Shown: positions 42,223 through 51,318 of the stretch, in pieces
How positions within the stretch are numbered: position 1 is the first letter of the stretch
Layout of the letters: each line of letters opens with the position of its first letter
From: Anaerocolumna xylanovorans DSM 12503
Lineage (GTDB): Bacteria > Bacillota > Clostridia > Lachnospirales > Lachnospiraceae
Assembly (NCBI RefSeq): GCF_900143645.1
Contig: NZ_FRFD01000003.1
Location: forward strand, 930,001-994,000
DNA length: 64,000 nucleotides
Reading direction: 5' to 3'
Position numbers and translations under genes: made by a program
Notes under the pieces: generated by a model
Seen by the model: only the letters and a program-made list of their open reading frames with translations
Told to the model about the DNA's origin: nothing
Databases searched by the model: none

Positions 42223-43269
42223 TTATCCTTGATTTGCTCTATTCGGACGAGACATGTTGATATAGTTAACGATACCTGCAATAAAGAAAGTGACAGCAAC
42301 TAAGAGTAATACAAAAAAGACTATCATATTGATATTACCATTAATTGTAATATCATTCCATGTACTAAAATCAAATTGAAATACAGATGTGCTGTTACCA
42401 TCCTTTAAAATAAAATGCAGGAAATTTTGGATGGTATAATGAAAAGCAGCTGTAAGTGCAAAACAGCCTGCACATTTAAAGAATGCATTTATATGGGTGT
42501 AGCGGATTATTAACATAAAGCCCCATGGCAATAGCAAAGAAACCCCGGCTACTGGCAAAGCTATGTTAACAAACCAACTGCCATTTGTGTAGAGATTACA
42601 CAAAAAAAGCAGAAGAATAAGTAATAAAGACTCAGCGGAAAAATATAGCAGGGCCTTCTTATCTAGGAGTATAGAAGGAAGATACACCATATATAAAACA
42701 AACGGCAAAAATACAAGTGACATTCCAAAGATAAAAGAAACAAAGGCTATTATAAACCAGTCACCACCGGTATAGAGATTACAAATAAGCAACAGCAGGC
42801 TAAGGGACAGAGTAAAGGAACCTAATGTTATCAAAGCTTTTTTGTCAGGAACGATTAAAGGAACTAACGTCAGGGAGACGGCAATCAGCTCTGATGCCAA
42901 AACAATAAAGAACCAGGACAGTTTGTGCTGAACTGCTATATTGCAGATAAAACATGTTAAAAGGGATATGCCGTAAAGGAAGATCAGAACATTTCTATAG
43001 GTATTAACCAGCCTTATATATTTTTTAGCCAGTTTTTCAGAATTTCTGCTCTGGGTATCATCACTGGCAGTCAGTAATTCATGCTCACTAATACCGAGGG
43101 CCTCGCAGATATCATGAATTAATGTGATATCCGGATAAGAGATTCCCCTTTCCCATTTTGATATAGCAGACTCCGTCACATATAATTTCTCTGCAAATTC
43201 CTTTTGAGTCAGGCCCATTTCTTTTCTTCTTTTAGAGACATATTCTCCAAATGTTTTTTTGTTTTCCAT
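42223..43269 (-). CDS. Membrane-bound XRE-type regulator
   Basis: A 348-residue protein. An N-terminal XRE domain (about 5-65: VSKRRKEMGLTQKEFAEKLYV, SAISKWERGISYPDI) is joined to some eight membrane helices (about 95-345), ending with a polar NMSRPNRANQG. Such HTH proteins with membrane tails could act as membrane-tethered regulators. GGAGG precedes the ATG; a start nine codons earlier lacks a site. It lies downstream of an SdpI-like gene on the same strand, separated by 108 bases; regulator and immunity-type membrane protein occur together in the sdpRI pair, although the regulator family differs. Confidence 0.75.
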   Translation of the reverse strand: MENKKTFGEYVSKRRKEMGLTQKEFAEKLYVTESAISKWERGISYPDITLIHDICEALGISEHELLTASDDTQSRNSEKLAKKYIRLVNTYRNVLIFLYGISLLTCFICNIAVQHKLSWFFIVLASELIAVSLTLVPLIVPDKKALITLGSFTLSLSLLLLICNLYTGGDWFIIAFVSFIFGMSLVFLPFVLYMVYLPSILLDKKALLYFSAESLLLILLLFLCNLYTNGSWFVNIALPVAGVSLLLPWGFMLIIRYTHINAFFKCAGCFALTAAFHYTIQNFLHFILKDGNSTSVFQFDFSTWNDITINGNINMIVFFVLLLVAVTFFIAGIVNYINMSRPNRANQG

Positions 43270-43377
43270 AACCAACCTCCAAGTTTTTGTTAGCATTAAG
43301 ATAACCCATTACCCTGAAAAGGTCAATCGACTGTTAAGCCAGTCAGGAAAATAAGGGCTTTAAGAGGCATTACGCTG

Positions 43378-43731
43378 TTACTTTTTTCTAAGACGGAACT
43401 CCGTAATAATTATACCAATAGAGGTACTGACAAACAGCAAAGCAATATTTATATAGAAAGCCTGTTCAGATTGTATGATTTTTTGGGGAATCAGGAATTT
43501 GCGTTCAATTAGGAGGGCCGCTATTTCCAGAACCAATATTACAAGAGAGTAGCAGCCGAATGTTTTGTGAGCAATATTCCAATTTTCCGGGGACTGCATG
43601 GAACGCTTTGTCCGGTAACCTGCTCCGCTGTTACGGTTATCGCCTTTTGGATTAACTAAGGAAATGCAAACAACACCTATAAAAATTGGTATGAAAATAA
43701 ACAGCCAAACGTTTATAATAATATTGTCCAA
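43378..43731 (-). CDS. SdpI-family membrane protein
   Basis: A 117-residue protein with about three membrane helices and the motif GYRTKRSMQSPENWNIAHK, which is the signature of the SdpI/YhfL C-terminal domain. SdpI gives immunity to the cannibalism toxin SDP in Bacillus and also acts as signal relay, but most SdpI-like proteins are uncharacterised. The start is TTG, 9 bases after AGGAGG; the longer frame would begin inside or before that site. It is the first gene on the - strand before the membrane XRE regulator, with which it probably works. Confidence 0.72.
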   Translation of the reverse strand: MDNIIINVWLFIFIPIFIGVVCISLVNPKGDNRNSGAGYRTKRSMQSPENWNIAHKTFGCYSLVILVLEIAALLIERKFLIPQKIIQSEQAFYINIALLFVSTSIGIIITEFRLRKK

Positions 43732-44013
43732 CTTAAGTGGCCTCCTTTGACAACACAATATATATAACAGTTTAATTATATACCCAATATCAATTTATTG
43801 CCATAGAAGTGAAAAGAAAAATTGCAATATTTGTATACTGCTTATTATAGTATAATACTAACAAACAATCCGATTTTTTATAGCAGTTCTCAATCTGTTT
43901 TATATATCAAATGCTAAAATGGATATTATCTGTTTAACTTGTAAAACAATATGATGAATGGTAAAATAAAGGAAAATATTATTACTATTTTTACCACTTG
44001 AAAGGAGATAAAT

Positions 44014-44445
44014 GTGAAAAAACCAAAGATTGTTTTATCTATAGGGATGATTATGGCTTCTTTCTTGCTGATAACATTCAGTGTTTATAATAGCAGTTTC
44101 ACAGACAAGGGGAAGGTGACCAGAGAGAAAGAACAGGATTCACAGGTGGCAGGCGGAATAGAAACCATTCAAAAGGCTGGCTATACTATCCTGCTAAAAG
44201 GCAGTGCCAGACCGGAGAAGGACGAGATTGCTGTGGAAAATGCAGTTGAAATAGGATTAAAAGAATATGAGAAGACGCATCATCTTGATGCCAAAGAGTG
44301 TAAGATTGAGATGGTCTTTCTGGATGGAATAGTAAAGAAAGCCGGAACCTGGTCAGGGCATATCAAATTGAATGATACGGATACTTATGAATTTATAGTA
44401 GATGGTAAAACGGGAAATGTAGATTATACAAGCACAAGTAAGTGA
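44014..44445 (+). CDS. Membrane-anchored PepSY-like small protein
   Basis: A 143-residue protein with one N-terminal membrane or signal segment (about 7-25) and an outside part of some 110 residues. VENAVEIGLKEYEKTHHLDA and, later, YEFIVDGKTGNVDY resemble a PepSY-like domain. The start is GTG, following AAAGGAGATAA. It has no clear partner; the next gene is a double acetyltransferase. A hairpin (CCAACATGG/CCATGTTGG, 44473-44506) without T-run lies after it. Function unknown. Confidence 0.6.
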   Translation: MKKPKIVLSIGMIMASFLLITFSVYNSSFTDKGKVTREKEQDSQVAGGIETIQKAGYTILLKGSARPEKDEIAVENAVEIGLKEYEKTHHLDAKECKIEMVFLDGIVKKAGTWSGHIKLNDTDTYEFIVDGKTGNVDYTSTSK

Positions 44446-44565
44446 TTTTTAACCGGATTTTTATATTGCTATCCAACATGGTGAAGCCGTTTCCTCCCCA
44501 TGTTGGAGTTATCGGCAGGAGAGCCTAAATATTGGGATTGCTTTTAGAATGAAGGAGAATACATT

Positions 44566-45528
44566 ATGATATTGCAGGGAGAGCATATTTCACTGGTTCC
44601 CTATACCTTGGAAAAGTGCCATGAAATTTATAAACAATATGTTTCGGATCCAATGATGACAGAGCAGCCTTACGTTTACTCTAAAAATATAGTCGATTTA
44701 TATTACCAGAATAAAGCAATGGATAGCACCAGAATATTTTTTGCAATATCCTATGAAGGCAATATTATTGGAGAGATACAATTAAAGCGTATTGATAAAA
44801 TTAATAAATGCGGGACTTTAAGTATCATATTGACCAGTGACAGCGTAAAAAACAGAGGATTTGGCACAGAAGCTGAAAGACTTTTAATAGAATATGCTTT
44901 TAATCAGTTGGGACTGGAAACTATTTATGCAGATGCCGTCCACCGGAATGTAAGAAGCAGGCATGTGCTGGAGAAAATAGGATTTGAACACACATATGAC
45001 GACGAAGTACTGGCCTACTATAAACTTGAAAAAAGCAGATACGAAAAAAACTTCTGTGAAATCATTGATATCTGTGGGAATTCCAGAGAAACTGTTGTGA
45101 ACGCCATAAGTGAAAATTGGGGCAGCAATATTATTGTTACAAAAGGAAACATACACAAAGCAGAAGAGCTTCCGGGATTTTTGGCTATAAACAATGGTAA
45201 TATTATTGGAATGATTACTTATCACATATCCGGAAGAGAATGTGAAATAGTATCCCTTGATAGTTTTACCGAAAATAAAGGGGTAGGAACCGCTTTAATA
45301 GAAACTGTGAAAAATATCGCAAAAGAGAAGGGCTGCAATAGATTGTTTCTTATTACAACCAATGACAATACAAAGGCGGTGCGGTTCTATCAAAAGAGAG
45401 GATTTGATCTGGCAGCCGTTTATAGAAATGCAGTCAATGAATCCAGAAGAATAAAACCTCAGATACCGTTAACCGGCTTTGACGGAATTCCCATTCTTCA
45501 TGAATTGGAATTTGAAATGGCATTATAA
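44566..45528 (+). CDS. Tandem GNAT acetyltransferase
   Basis: A 320-residue fusion of two acetyltransferase domains. The first, to about residue 165, is RimJ-like (SLVPYTLEKCHEIYKQYV, then RGFGTEAERLLIEYAF-type loop, here NRGFGTEAERLLIEYAF, and RHVLEKIGFE). The second, about 175-310, has NKGVGTALIETVKNIAKEK and DNTKAVRFYQKRGFD. GGAG before the ATG is clear. Both domains keep their acetyl-CoA loops, so it may have two activities; their substrates are unknown. It is typical of accessory regions in this family. Confidence 0.8.
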   Translation: MILQGEHISLVPYTLEKCHEIYKQYVSDPMMTEQPYVYSKNIVDLYYQNKAMDSTRIFFAISYEGNIIGEIQLKRIDKINKCGTLSIILTSDSVKNRGFGTEAERLLIEYAFNQLGLETIYADAVHRNVRSRHVLEKIGFEHTYDDEVLAYYKLEKSRYEKNFCEIIDICGNSRETVVNAISENWGSNIIVTKGNIHKAEELPGFLAINNGNIIGMITYHISGRECEIVSLDSFTENKGVGTALIETVKNIAKEKGCNRLFLITTNDNTKAVRFYQKRGFDLAAVYRNAVNESRRIKPQIPLTGFDGIPILHELEFEMAL

Positions 45529-45561
45529 TTATTTTTGACAATGAGTGAAGGAGTAGTTTTG

Positions 45562-45648
45562 ATGATATTGCCACAGGAAGACTCATACAAAGGAAGAAAT
45601 GCTGGTACCATTTATTGTTGTCCGGTAAAGTCCAGCTGCTCTTTGTAA
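45562..45648 (+). CDS. Possible 28-residue cysteine-containing peptide
   Basis: A small frame with an ATG 8 bases after AAGGAG. It codes for a peptide that starts MILPQEDSYKG and ends CCPVKSSCSL with three cysteines. No homologue is known to me; it could be a short regulatory or bacteriocin-like peptide, a decayed gene or chance. The site before the ATG is the only support. Confidence 0.25.
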   Translation: MILPQEDSYKGRNAGTIYCCPVKSSCSL

Positions 45649-45737
45649 AACATAGAAGGATTTACATATCTGGTAAAAAGTACTTGTGAAATTATGTGCG
45701 ATTGTATACAATAGATGCTAAGAAGGGAGAGAATAAA

Positions 45738-46151
45738 ATGTGGGTATTATATGCACTTTTATCAGCCTTTTTTGCTGCGCTGACATCAATATTGGCTAAA
45801 ACCGGCATGAAGAATGTGAATTCCAATGTCGGCACGGCTGTAAGAACCGTTGTAGTCCTAATTATGGCATGGCTTATTGTGTTTTTAACAGGAAAGTACA
45901 AGGAACTCCCGGATATTACACAAAGAAGCTGGGTATTTCTTATTTTATCGGGAATAGCAACCGGGCTGTCCTGGTTATGCTATTTTAAGGCACTTCAAAT
46001 AGGAGAAGCTTCAAAGGTAGTGCCGGTGGATAAATTCAGTGTAGTAATTACTATGGTACTGGCATTTCTATTCCTTGGAGAACCATTAAATATGAAAACA
46101 ATTGCAGGCGGTGTACTTATAACAATCGGTATGCTGGTGCTGGTATTATAA
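45738..46151 (+). CDS. EamA-family half-size membrane transporter
   Basis: A 137-residue protein with four helices, corresponding to one EamA domain (MWVLYALLSAFFAALTSILA..., ending in FLFLGEPLNMKTIAGG and a final hydrophobic stretch). Most EamA transporters have two such halves, but short ones like this exist and dimerise. GAAGGGAGAGAA precedes the ATG. The substrate is unknown. It stands alone before pepT. Confidence 0.8.
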   Translation: MWVLYALLSAFFAALTSILAKTGMKNVNSNVGTAVRTVVVLIMAWLIVFLTGKYKELPDITQRSWVFLILSGIATGLSWLCYFKALQIGEASKVVPVDKFSVVITMVLAFLFLGEPLNMKTIAGGVLITIGMLVLVL

Positions 46152-46248
46152 GTGAGCTCTTCTGTCCATTCGGGTTATATAAAACGAAATAAATGAAATA
46201 ATAACAATGCGGTTGAAAGATAAACTTTCACTCACACCGATTTTGTAC

Positions 46249-46287
46249 GCGTGAATTAGCACACCTGAAGGGTGCTAATGAGCACGC
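46249..46287 (+). other. Hairpin in the pepT leader
   Basis: GCGTG-aa-TTAGCAC and GTGCTAA-tgag-CACGC form a nested stem just before the pepT ribosome site (AGGAG). It could affect translation or mark the end of an upstream transcript; no T-run follows. Confidence 0.45.
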
Positions 46288-46302
46288 AGATAGGAGCCAA
46301 GC

Positions 46303-47541
46303 ATGAAAAACGTTACAGACAGATTTTTGGAATATGCGAAAGTAGACACCCAATCCCAGGATGATATGGAAAATGTACCAAGTACAGAAAAGCAAAGAAA
46401 CCTGGCAGAAATACTTGTAAAGGAATTAACGGAAATGGGAGCTGAAAATGTAAGGTTTTCTGACCATTGCTATGTATATGCTACCATCCCTTCAAATTCA
46501 AAGAAAAAATTGCCCTCCGTTGGCTTTGTAGCTCATATGGATACTTCAAATGCCTTAAGTGGCAAGGATGTTAAGCCAAGGATTATAAAGAATTATGATG
46601 GCGGTGAAATTGTATTAAATAAAGAGCAAAACATCCGCATGGATGCTAATGCCTATCCGATTCTTAGTCTTTCCAAAGGCAAGGATTTAATTGTTACAGA
46701 CGGTACAACCCTTCTTGGAGCAGATGACAAAGCAGGTGTTGCCGAAATCATGACGATGGCGGAAACATTGCTTACACATCCCGAAATAGAGCATGGTACT
46801 ATCCAGATTGGCTTTACACCGGATGAAGAAGTCGGAAGAGGTGTTGATTTCTTTGATGTGGAAGGCTTTGGTGCTGATTTTGCCTATACCATTGACGGCG
46901 GAGAATTGGGAGAGATTGAATATGAGAACTTTAACGCAGCAGCGGGAAAGGTTCAGATACAGGGAGTTAGTATCCATCCGGGAAGTGCTAAGAATAAGAT
47001 GGTAAACGCGCTTCTTCTTGCCATGGAATTTCAAAGTATGCTTCCGGTCAATGAAAATCCTATGTATACGGAGAATTATGAGGGCTTTTATATGTTAAAT
47101 GCACTGGAAGGAACTGTGGATTCCGCCAGGGCAGTCTATATTATCCGTGACCATGATAAGGCACAGTTTGAAGCAAAGAAAGTAAGATTCTTAAAAATAG
47201 GAGATTACTTAAACGAAAAATACGGAGCAGGGACCTTTAAGGTTGAAGTAAAAGACTCTTATTATAATATGAAAGAAAAAGTCGAGCCTCACATGCACTT
47301 GATCGATAATGCAAAGCGTGCTATGGAGCAGGTAGGTGTAACGCCGGTTGTTGTTCCCATCCGCGGAGGTACGGACGGAGCGAGACTTTCCTATATGGGT
47401 CTTCCCTGCCCAAATCTTTGCGCAGGCGGCAATAATTTTCATGGAAGGTATGAGTATGTGCCGATACAGTCCATGGAGAAAATTGTTGAGATATTATTAA
47501 AAATTGTGGAAATATATGCAGAAGGAGACAATTCTAAATAA
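46303..47541 (+). CDS. pepT: Peptidase T
   Basis: A 412-residue zinc aminotripeptidase of the M20 family that removes the N-terminal residue of tripeptides in the cytoplasm. Metal ligands are in GFVAHMDTSNA, LLGADDKAGV, FTPDEEVGRG, DGGELGE and near the end GGNNFHGRYEYVP. The ATG follows AGGAG at a short distance. The length is normal. It has its own terminator and no operon partner. Confidence 0.95.
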   Translation: MKNVTDRFLEYAKVDTQSQDDMENVPSTEKQRNLAEILVKELTEMGAENVRFSDHCYVYATIPSNSKKKLPSVGFVAHMDTSNALSGKDVKPRIIKNYDGGEIVLNKEQNIRMDANAYPILSLSKGKDLIVTDGTTLLGADDKAGVAEIMTMAETLLTHPEIEHGTIQIGFTPDEEVGRGVDFFDVEGFGADFAYTIDGGELGEIEYENFNAAAGKVQIQGVSIHPGSAKNKMVNALLLAMEFQSMLPVNENPMYTENYEGFYMLNALEGTVDSARAVYIIRDHDKAQFEAKKVRFLKIGDYLNEKYGAGTFKVEVKDSYYNMKEKVEPHMHLIDNAKRAMEQVGVTPVVVPIRGGTDGARLSYMGLPCPNLCAGGNNFHGRYEYVPIQSMEKIVEILLKIVEIYAEGDNSK

Positions 47542-47561
47542 ATTCAATTAACAAACGAAAT

Positions 47562-47618
47562 AAGAAGTATTTTCCAAAGATGAACAGAGTAATTTTTGGC
47601 GAATACTTCTTTTTTTTT
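47562..47618 (+). terminator. Intrinsic terminator after pepT
   Basis: AAGAAGTATT and AATACTTCTT form a 10-base-pair stem with inner CCAAA/TTTGG pairs, then a run of eight T. Confidence 0.8.
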
Positions 47619-47706
47619 AATGTTCTGAAAGAGATAGGAAAGGAAGGGTATAATTATAAAGTTAACTTTTAGTATGGGAAAAGTTTTGATAACAAAGAAT
47701 TTAATA

Positions 47707-47735
47707 TTGATTTTTTATATAAATTAAGTTATTAT
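47707..47735 (+). promoter_or_regulatory. Promoter of ilvD-ilvB
   Basis: TTGATT (47707-47712), 17 bases, TATTAT (47730-47735). No T-box or other leader motif is seen between this and ilvD. Confidence 0.55.
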
Positions 47736-47805
47736 ATACGGAAACATCGTAATTTTATACATTCCAGCGTTAATAAGTCAAAATAAAGGTAAAGGTGGTA
47801 TTGCT

Positions 47806-49479
47806 ATGAAAAGTGATTCAGTGAAAACAGGAATTCAACAAGCTCCCCATAGATCCCTCTTTAATGCCCTTGGCATTACCAGGGAGGAACTGGACAGGCC
47901 GATTATTGGAATTGTCAGTTCCTATAATGAGATTGTACCAGGACATATGAACCTTGACAAGATTGTGGATGCCGTAAAGATGGGAGTTGCCATGGCAGGC
48001 GGTACACCGATTGTATTTCCTGCTATTGCTGTATGTGACGGAATTTCTATGGGACATACAGGGATGAAATACTCACTTGTTACCAGAGATTTGATCGCAG
48101 ATTCCACGGAAGCTATGGCAATGGCACATGCCTTTGATGCACTGGTAATGGTGCCGAATTGTGATAAAAATGTTCCGGGTCTTTTGATGGCGGCAGCAAG
48201 AGTGAATGTGCCTGCCATTTTTGTAAGCGGAGGACCTATGCTTGCCGGAAGAGTGAAAGGTGAGAAAACAAGCCTTTCCAGTATGTTTGAGGCAGTAGGT
48301 GCTTATACTGCCGGAAATATGACGGAAGATGAAGTGGAAGAATATGCCTGTAAGGTATGTCCTACGGCAGGCTCCTGCTCCGGTATGTATACGGCAAACA
48401 GTATGAATTGTCTTACAGAAGTACTTGGAATGGGGTTAAAAGGGAACGGAACTATCCCTGCTGTTTATTCAGAGAGAATACGTCTGGCAAAGCATGCCGG
48501 CATGAAAATCATGGAACTTCTGGAAAGAAATATAAGGCCCAGAGATATCATGGTAAAAGAAGCTTTTATGAACGCTCTGACAGTGGATATGGCTCTTGGC
48601 TGTTCCACTAACAGTATGCTCCACCTGCCTGCGATTGCCCACGAGGCCGGAGTGGATTTAAATCTTGAAATTGCCAATAAAATCAGTGCAAGGACTCCGA
48701 ACCTATGTCATCTGGCACCGGCAGGGCATGCATATATGGAAGATTTGAATGAAGCCGGCGGTGTATATGCAGTAATGAATGAACTGAATAAAAAAGGACT
48801 TATCCATACCGAATTGATTACAGTTACCGGCAAGACAGTCGGTGAAAACATAGAAGGCTGCAAAAATTTGGACACCAATATCATAAGAAGCATAGAGGAT
48901 CCATATAGTCAAACAGGCGGAATTGCAATCTTAAAGGGAAATCTTGCTACGGATTCCGCAGTGGTAAAAAGGTCTGCGGTGGCGCCAGAGATGTTAAAGC
49001 ATGAAGGACCGGCAAGAGTATTTGACTGTGAGGATGATGCGATAGATGCCATAAAGAGAGGAAAAATCAATCCCGGAGATGTAGTGGTTATCCGTTATGA
49101 AGGACCGAAGGGCGGACCGGGTATGAGAGAGATGCTCAATCCAACCTCAGCTATTATGGGAATGGGACTTGGTTCCAGCGTAGCATTGATAACAGACGGA
49201 AGATTTTCGGGAGCTTCCAGAGGAGCCTGTATTGGGCATGTCTGCCCGGAAGCTGCTGTAGGAGGAAATATTGCCCTATTAGAAGAGGGAGATATCATAC
49301 AGATTGATATTACAAAGAATTTGTTAAATGTTGCCCTTTCAGAAGAAGAGCTTAATGAGCGCAGGGAGAAATGGCAGCCCAAACAGCCTAAAATCACAAC
49401 AGGATATCTGGCAAGGTATTCTGCTTTAGTAACATCAGCCAGTAAGGGTGCCATATTGGAGGTGCCGGATAAATTCTAA
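47806..49479 (+). CDS. ilvD: Dihydroxy-acid dehydratase
   Basis: A 557-residue iron-sulfur enzyme of branched-chain amino acid synthesis. Cluster cysteines are C119 (VPNCDKN) and those in CPTAGSC (C184, C190); the position of the extra cysteine in the other cluster type is replaced by VPGHMN, as in enzymes with an oxygen-sensitive 4Fe-4S cluster. The ATG follows AAAGGTGG. ilvB follows after 33 bases, so both form an operon for valine, leucine and isoleucine. Confidence 0.95.
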   Translation: MKSDSVKTGIQQAPHRSLFNALGITREELDRPIIGIVSSYNEIVPGHMNLDKIVDAVKMGVAMAGGTPIVFPAIAVCDGISMGHTGMKYSLVTRDLIADSTEAMAMAHAFDALVMVPNCDKNVPGLLMAAARVNVPAIFVSGGPMLAGRVKGEKTSLSSMFEAVGAYTAGNMTEDEVEEYACKVCPTAGSCSGMYTANSMNCLTEVLGMGLKGNGTIPAVYSERIRLAKHAGMKIMELLERNIRPRDIMVKEAFMNALTVDMALGCSTNSMLHLPAIAHEAGVDLNLEIANKISARTPNLCHLAPAGHAYMEDLNEAGGVYAVMNELNKKGLIHTELITVTGKTVGENIEGCKNLDTNIIRSIEDPYSQTGGIAILKGNLATDSAVVKRSAVAPEMLKHEGPARVFDCEDDAIDAIKRGKINPGDVVVIRYEGPKGGPGMREMLNPTSAIMGMGLGSSVALITDGRFSGASRGACIGHVCPEAAVGGNIALLEEGDIIQIDITKNLLNVALSEEELNERREKWQPKQPKITTGYLARYSALVTSASKGAILEVPDKF

Positions 49480-49512
49480 AATTATACAAAAAGCTTAAAG
49501 AGAGGTGCAAAG

Positions 49513-51192
49513 ATGCAGTTAACAGGATCACAGATTTTAGTAGAATGTTTAAAGGAGCAGGGAGTGGATACTATTTTCGGATATCCGGGCGGTGCTGTTC
49601 TAAACATCTACGATGAATTATACAGACATCAGGATGAGATACGGCATATATTAACCTCCCATGAACAGGGAGCCTCCCATGCAGCGGACGGCTATGCCAG
49701 ATCCACCGGAAAAGTAGGCGTATGCTTGGCAACCAGCGGACCAGGTGCTACAAATCTTGTAACAGGTATTGCAACAGCTTATATGGATTCCGTACCAATG
49801 GTAGCAATCACAGGGAATGTGGCTGTTAACCTCTTAGGAAAGGACAGCTTTCAGGAGGTTGATATAGCAGGTATTACAATGCCCGTTACCAAACATAATT
49901 TCATTGTAAAAGACGTAGCCCAATTGGCAGATACCATAAGAAGGGCTTTTCTCATTGCACAAACCGGAAGACCGGGACCGGTTCTTGTAGATATTGCAAA
50001 GGATGTTACTGGCAATAAAACGGAATATACAAAGGTAATCCCTCCGATGATTGAGCGTGTTAAGGATACCTTTAGCAGCGAGGATCTTGCAACCGGGATC
50101 CAGATGATAGAAGAAGCCAAAAAACCGGTTATCTTTATCGGAGGCGGAGCAGTTATATCCGACGCCTGGGAAGAGGTACGGGAGTTTGTAAAAAGAGTAG
50201 ATGCTCCGGTAACGGATACCCTGATGGGAAAGGGAGCATTCAGCGGGGATGATCCATATTATACCGGTATGCTTGGGATGCATGGCACGAAGACGGCAAA
50301 TTTCAGCGTTACAGAATGTGATCTCTTAATAACGGTTGGCTCACGGTTCAGCGACAGGGTAACCGGGAACACGGCACGCTTTGCTAAAAATGCCAGGATA
50401 CTTCAGATTGATATTGATGCGGCGGAAATCAACAAAAATATTCTGGTCAATCATGCCGTTATCGGAGATATCAAAGAAGTCCTTAAGGCTTTTAATGATA
50501 AACTGGAAGAACAAAAGCATGGAGATTGGATTGCCCATGTGATGGATATGAAGGAAAAATATCCGTTAAAATATCATGAAAGAGGACTTACGGGGCCTTT
50601 TATCTTAAGAAAGCTTTATGAGCTTACAGGCGGAGATGCAATTATAACAACGGAGGTTGGCCAGCATCAGATGTGGTCAGCCCAGTATTTTAATTATAAA
50701 AAACCAAGAACCTTTATCACTTCCGGAGGACTTGGCACAATGGGCTACGGTCTTGGTGCCTGTATCGGTGCGAAGGTAGCAAACCCCGACAAAACAGTTA
50801 TAAATATTGCAGGGGACGGGTGCTTTCGTATGAATATGAACGAAATTGCAACCGCCACCAGATATAACATACCAATTATACAGATTATCTTTAATAATCA
50901 TGTTCTTGGAATGGTAAGGCAGTGGCAGTCATTATTCTACGGGGAACGATATTCCTATACAACCTTAAATGACTGCGTGGATTTTGTAAAGGTAGCTGAG
51001 GCTATGGGAGCAAAGGCATACCGGATTACGAAAGTGGAAGAAGCAGAAGAAGTATTAAAAGAAGCCCTCCGTATCAATATACCCGTTGTAATCGACTGCA
51101 TTCTGGAAAGTGATGATAAAGTATGGCCTATGGTGGCTCCGGGAGCAGCGATTGAAGAGGTATTTACGGAAGAAGACTTTAAAGCAAAATAA
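49513..51192 (+). CDS. ilvB: Acetolactate synthase, large subunit
   Basis: A 559-residue thiamine diphosphate enzyme. The start QILVECLKEQGVDTIFGYPGG with the conserved glutamate (EQG in HEQGASHAADGYA), FAD-linked middle part, and the thiamine motif GDGCFRMNMNEIAT...NNHVLGMVRQWQ are present. GAGAGG precedes the ATG. No small subunit ilvN is close in the window. The anabolic type is supported by the ilvD neighbour and the RQWQ ending of the thiamine region. It has no terminator before serC's promoter. Confidence 0.93.
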   Translation: MQLTGSQILVECLKEQGVDTIFGYPGGAVLNIYDELYRHQDEIRHILTSHEQGASHAADGYARSTGKVGVCLATSGPGATNLVTGIATAYMDSVPMVAITGNVAVNLLGKDSFQEVDIAGITMPVTKHNFIVKDVAQLADTIRRAFLIAQTGRPGPVLVDIAKDVTGNKTEYTKVIPPMIERVKDTFSSEDLATGIQMIEEAKKPVIFIGGGAVISDAWEEVREFVKRVDAPVTDTLMGKGAFSGDDPYYTGMLGMHGTKTANFSVTECDLLITVGSRFSDRVTGNTARFAKNARILQIDIDAAEINKNILVNHAVIGDIKEVLKAFNDKLEEQKHGDWIAHVMDMKEKYPLKYHERGLTGPFILRKLYELTGGDAIITTEVGQHQMWSAQYFNYKKPRTFITSGGLGTMGYGLGACIGAKVANPDKTVINIAGDGCFRMNMNEIATATRYNIPIIQIIFNNHVLGMVRQWQSLFYGERYSYTTLNDCVDFVKVAEAMGAKAYRITKVEEAEEVLKEALRINIPVVIDCILESDDKVWPMVAPGAAIEEVFTEEDFKAK

Positions 51193-51197
51193 AAATA

Positions 51198-51226
51198 TTG
51201 ACTAAATTTTAACTAAGTTTTATAAT
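51198..51226 (+). promoter_or_regulatory. Promoter of serC-serA
   Basis: TTGACT (51198-51203), 17 bases, TATAAT (51221-51226). A leader of about 85 bases with GC-rich stems (CAGGGC/GCCTG) follows. Confidence 0.75.
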
Positions 51227-51318
51227 GTAATGGATTAAAGTGGTCAAGCGTAAAAAACAGCAGGGCAACGGAGCCTGGACTTCTGTGCTCTGACTGAAAA
51301 TATAAGGAGGATATATAA

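Noticed and set aside
44473..44506. Hairpin CCAACATGG/CCATGTTGG as terminator
   Set aside because: The stem is good, but no T-run follows on either strand, so it was not listed as a terminator.
47736..47805. T-box or attenuator leader of ilvD
   Set aside because: No T-box core, no branched-chain-rich leader peptide and no terminator were found.
51227..51318. Serine T-box or riboswitch in the serC leader
   Set aside because: Only about 85 bases, with no T-box AGGGTGGNACCGCG sequence and no terminator stem.
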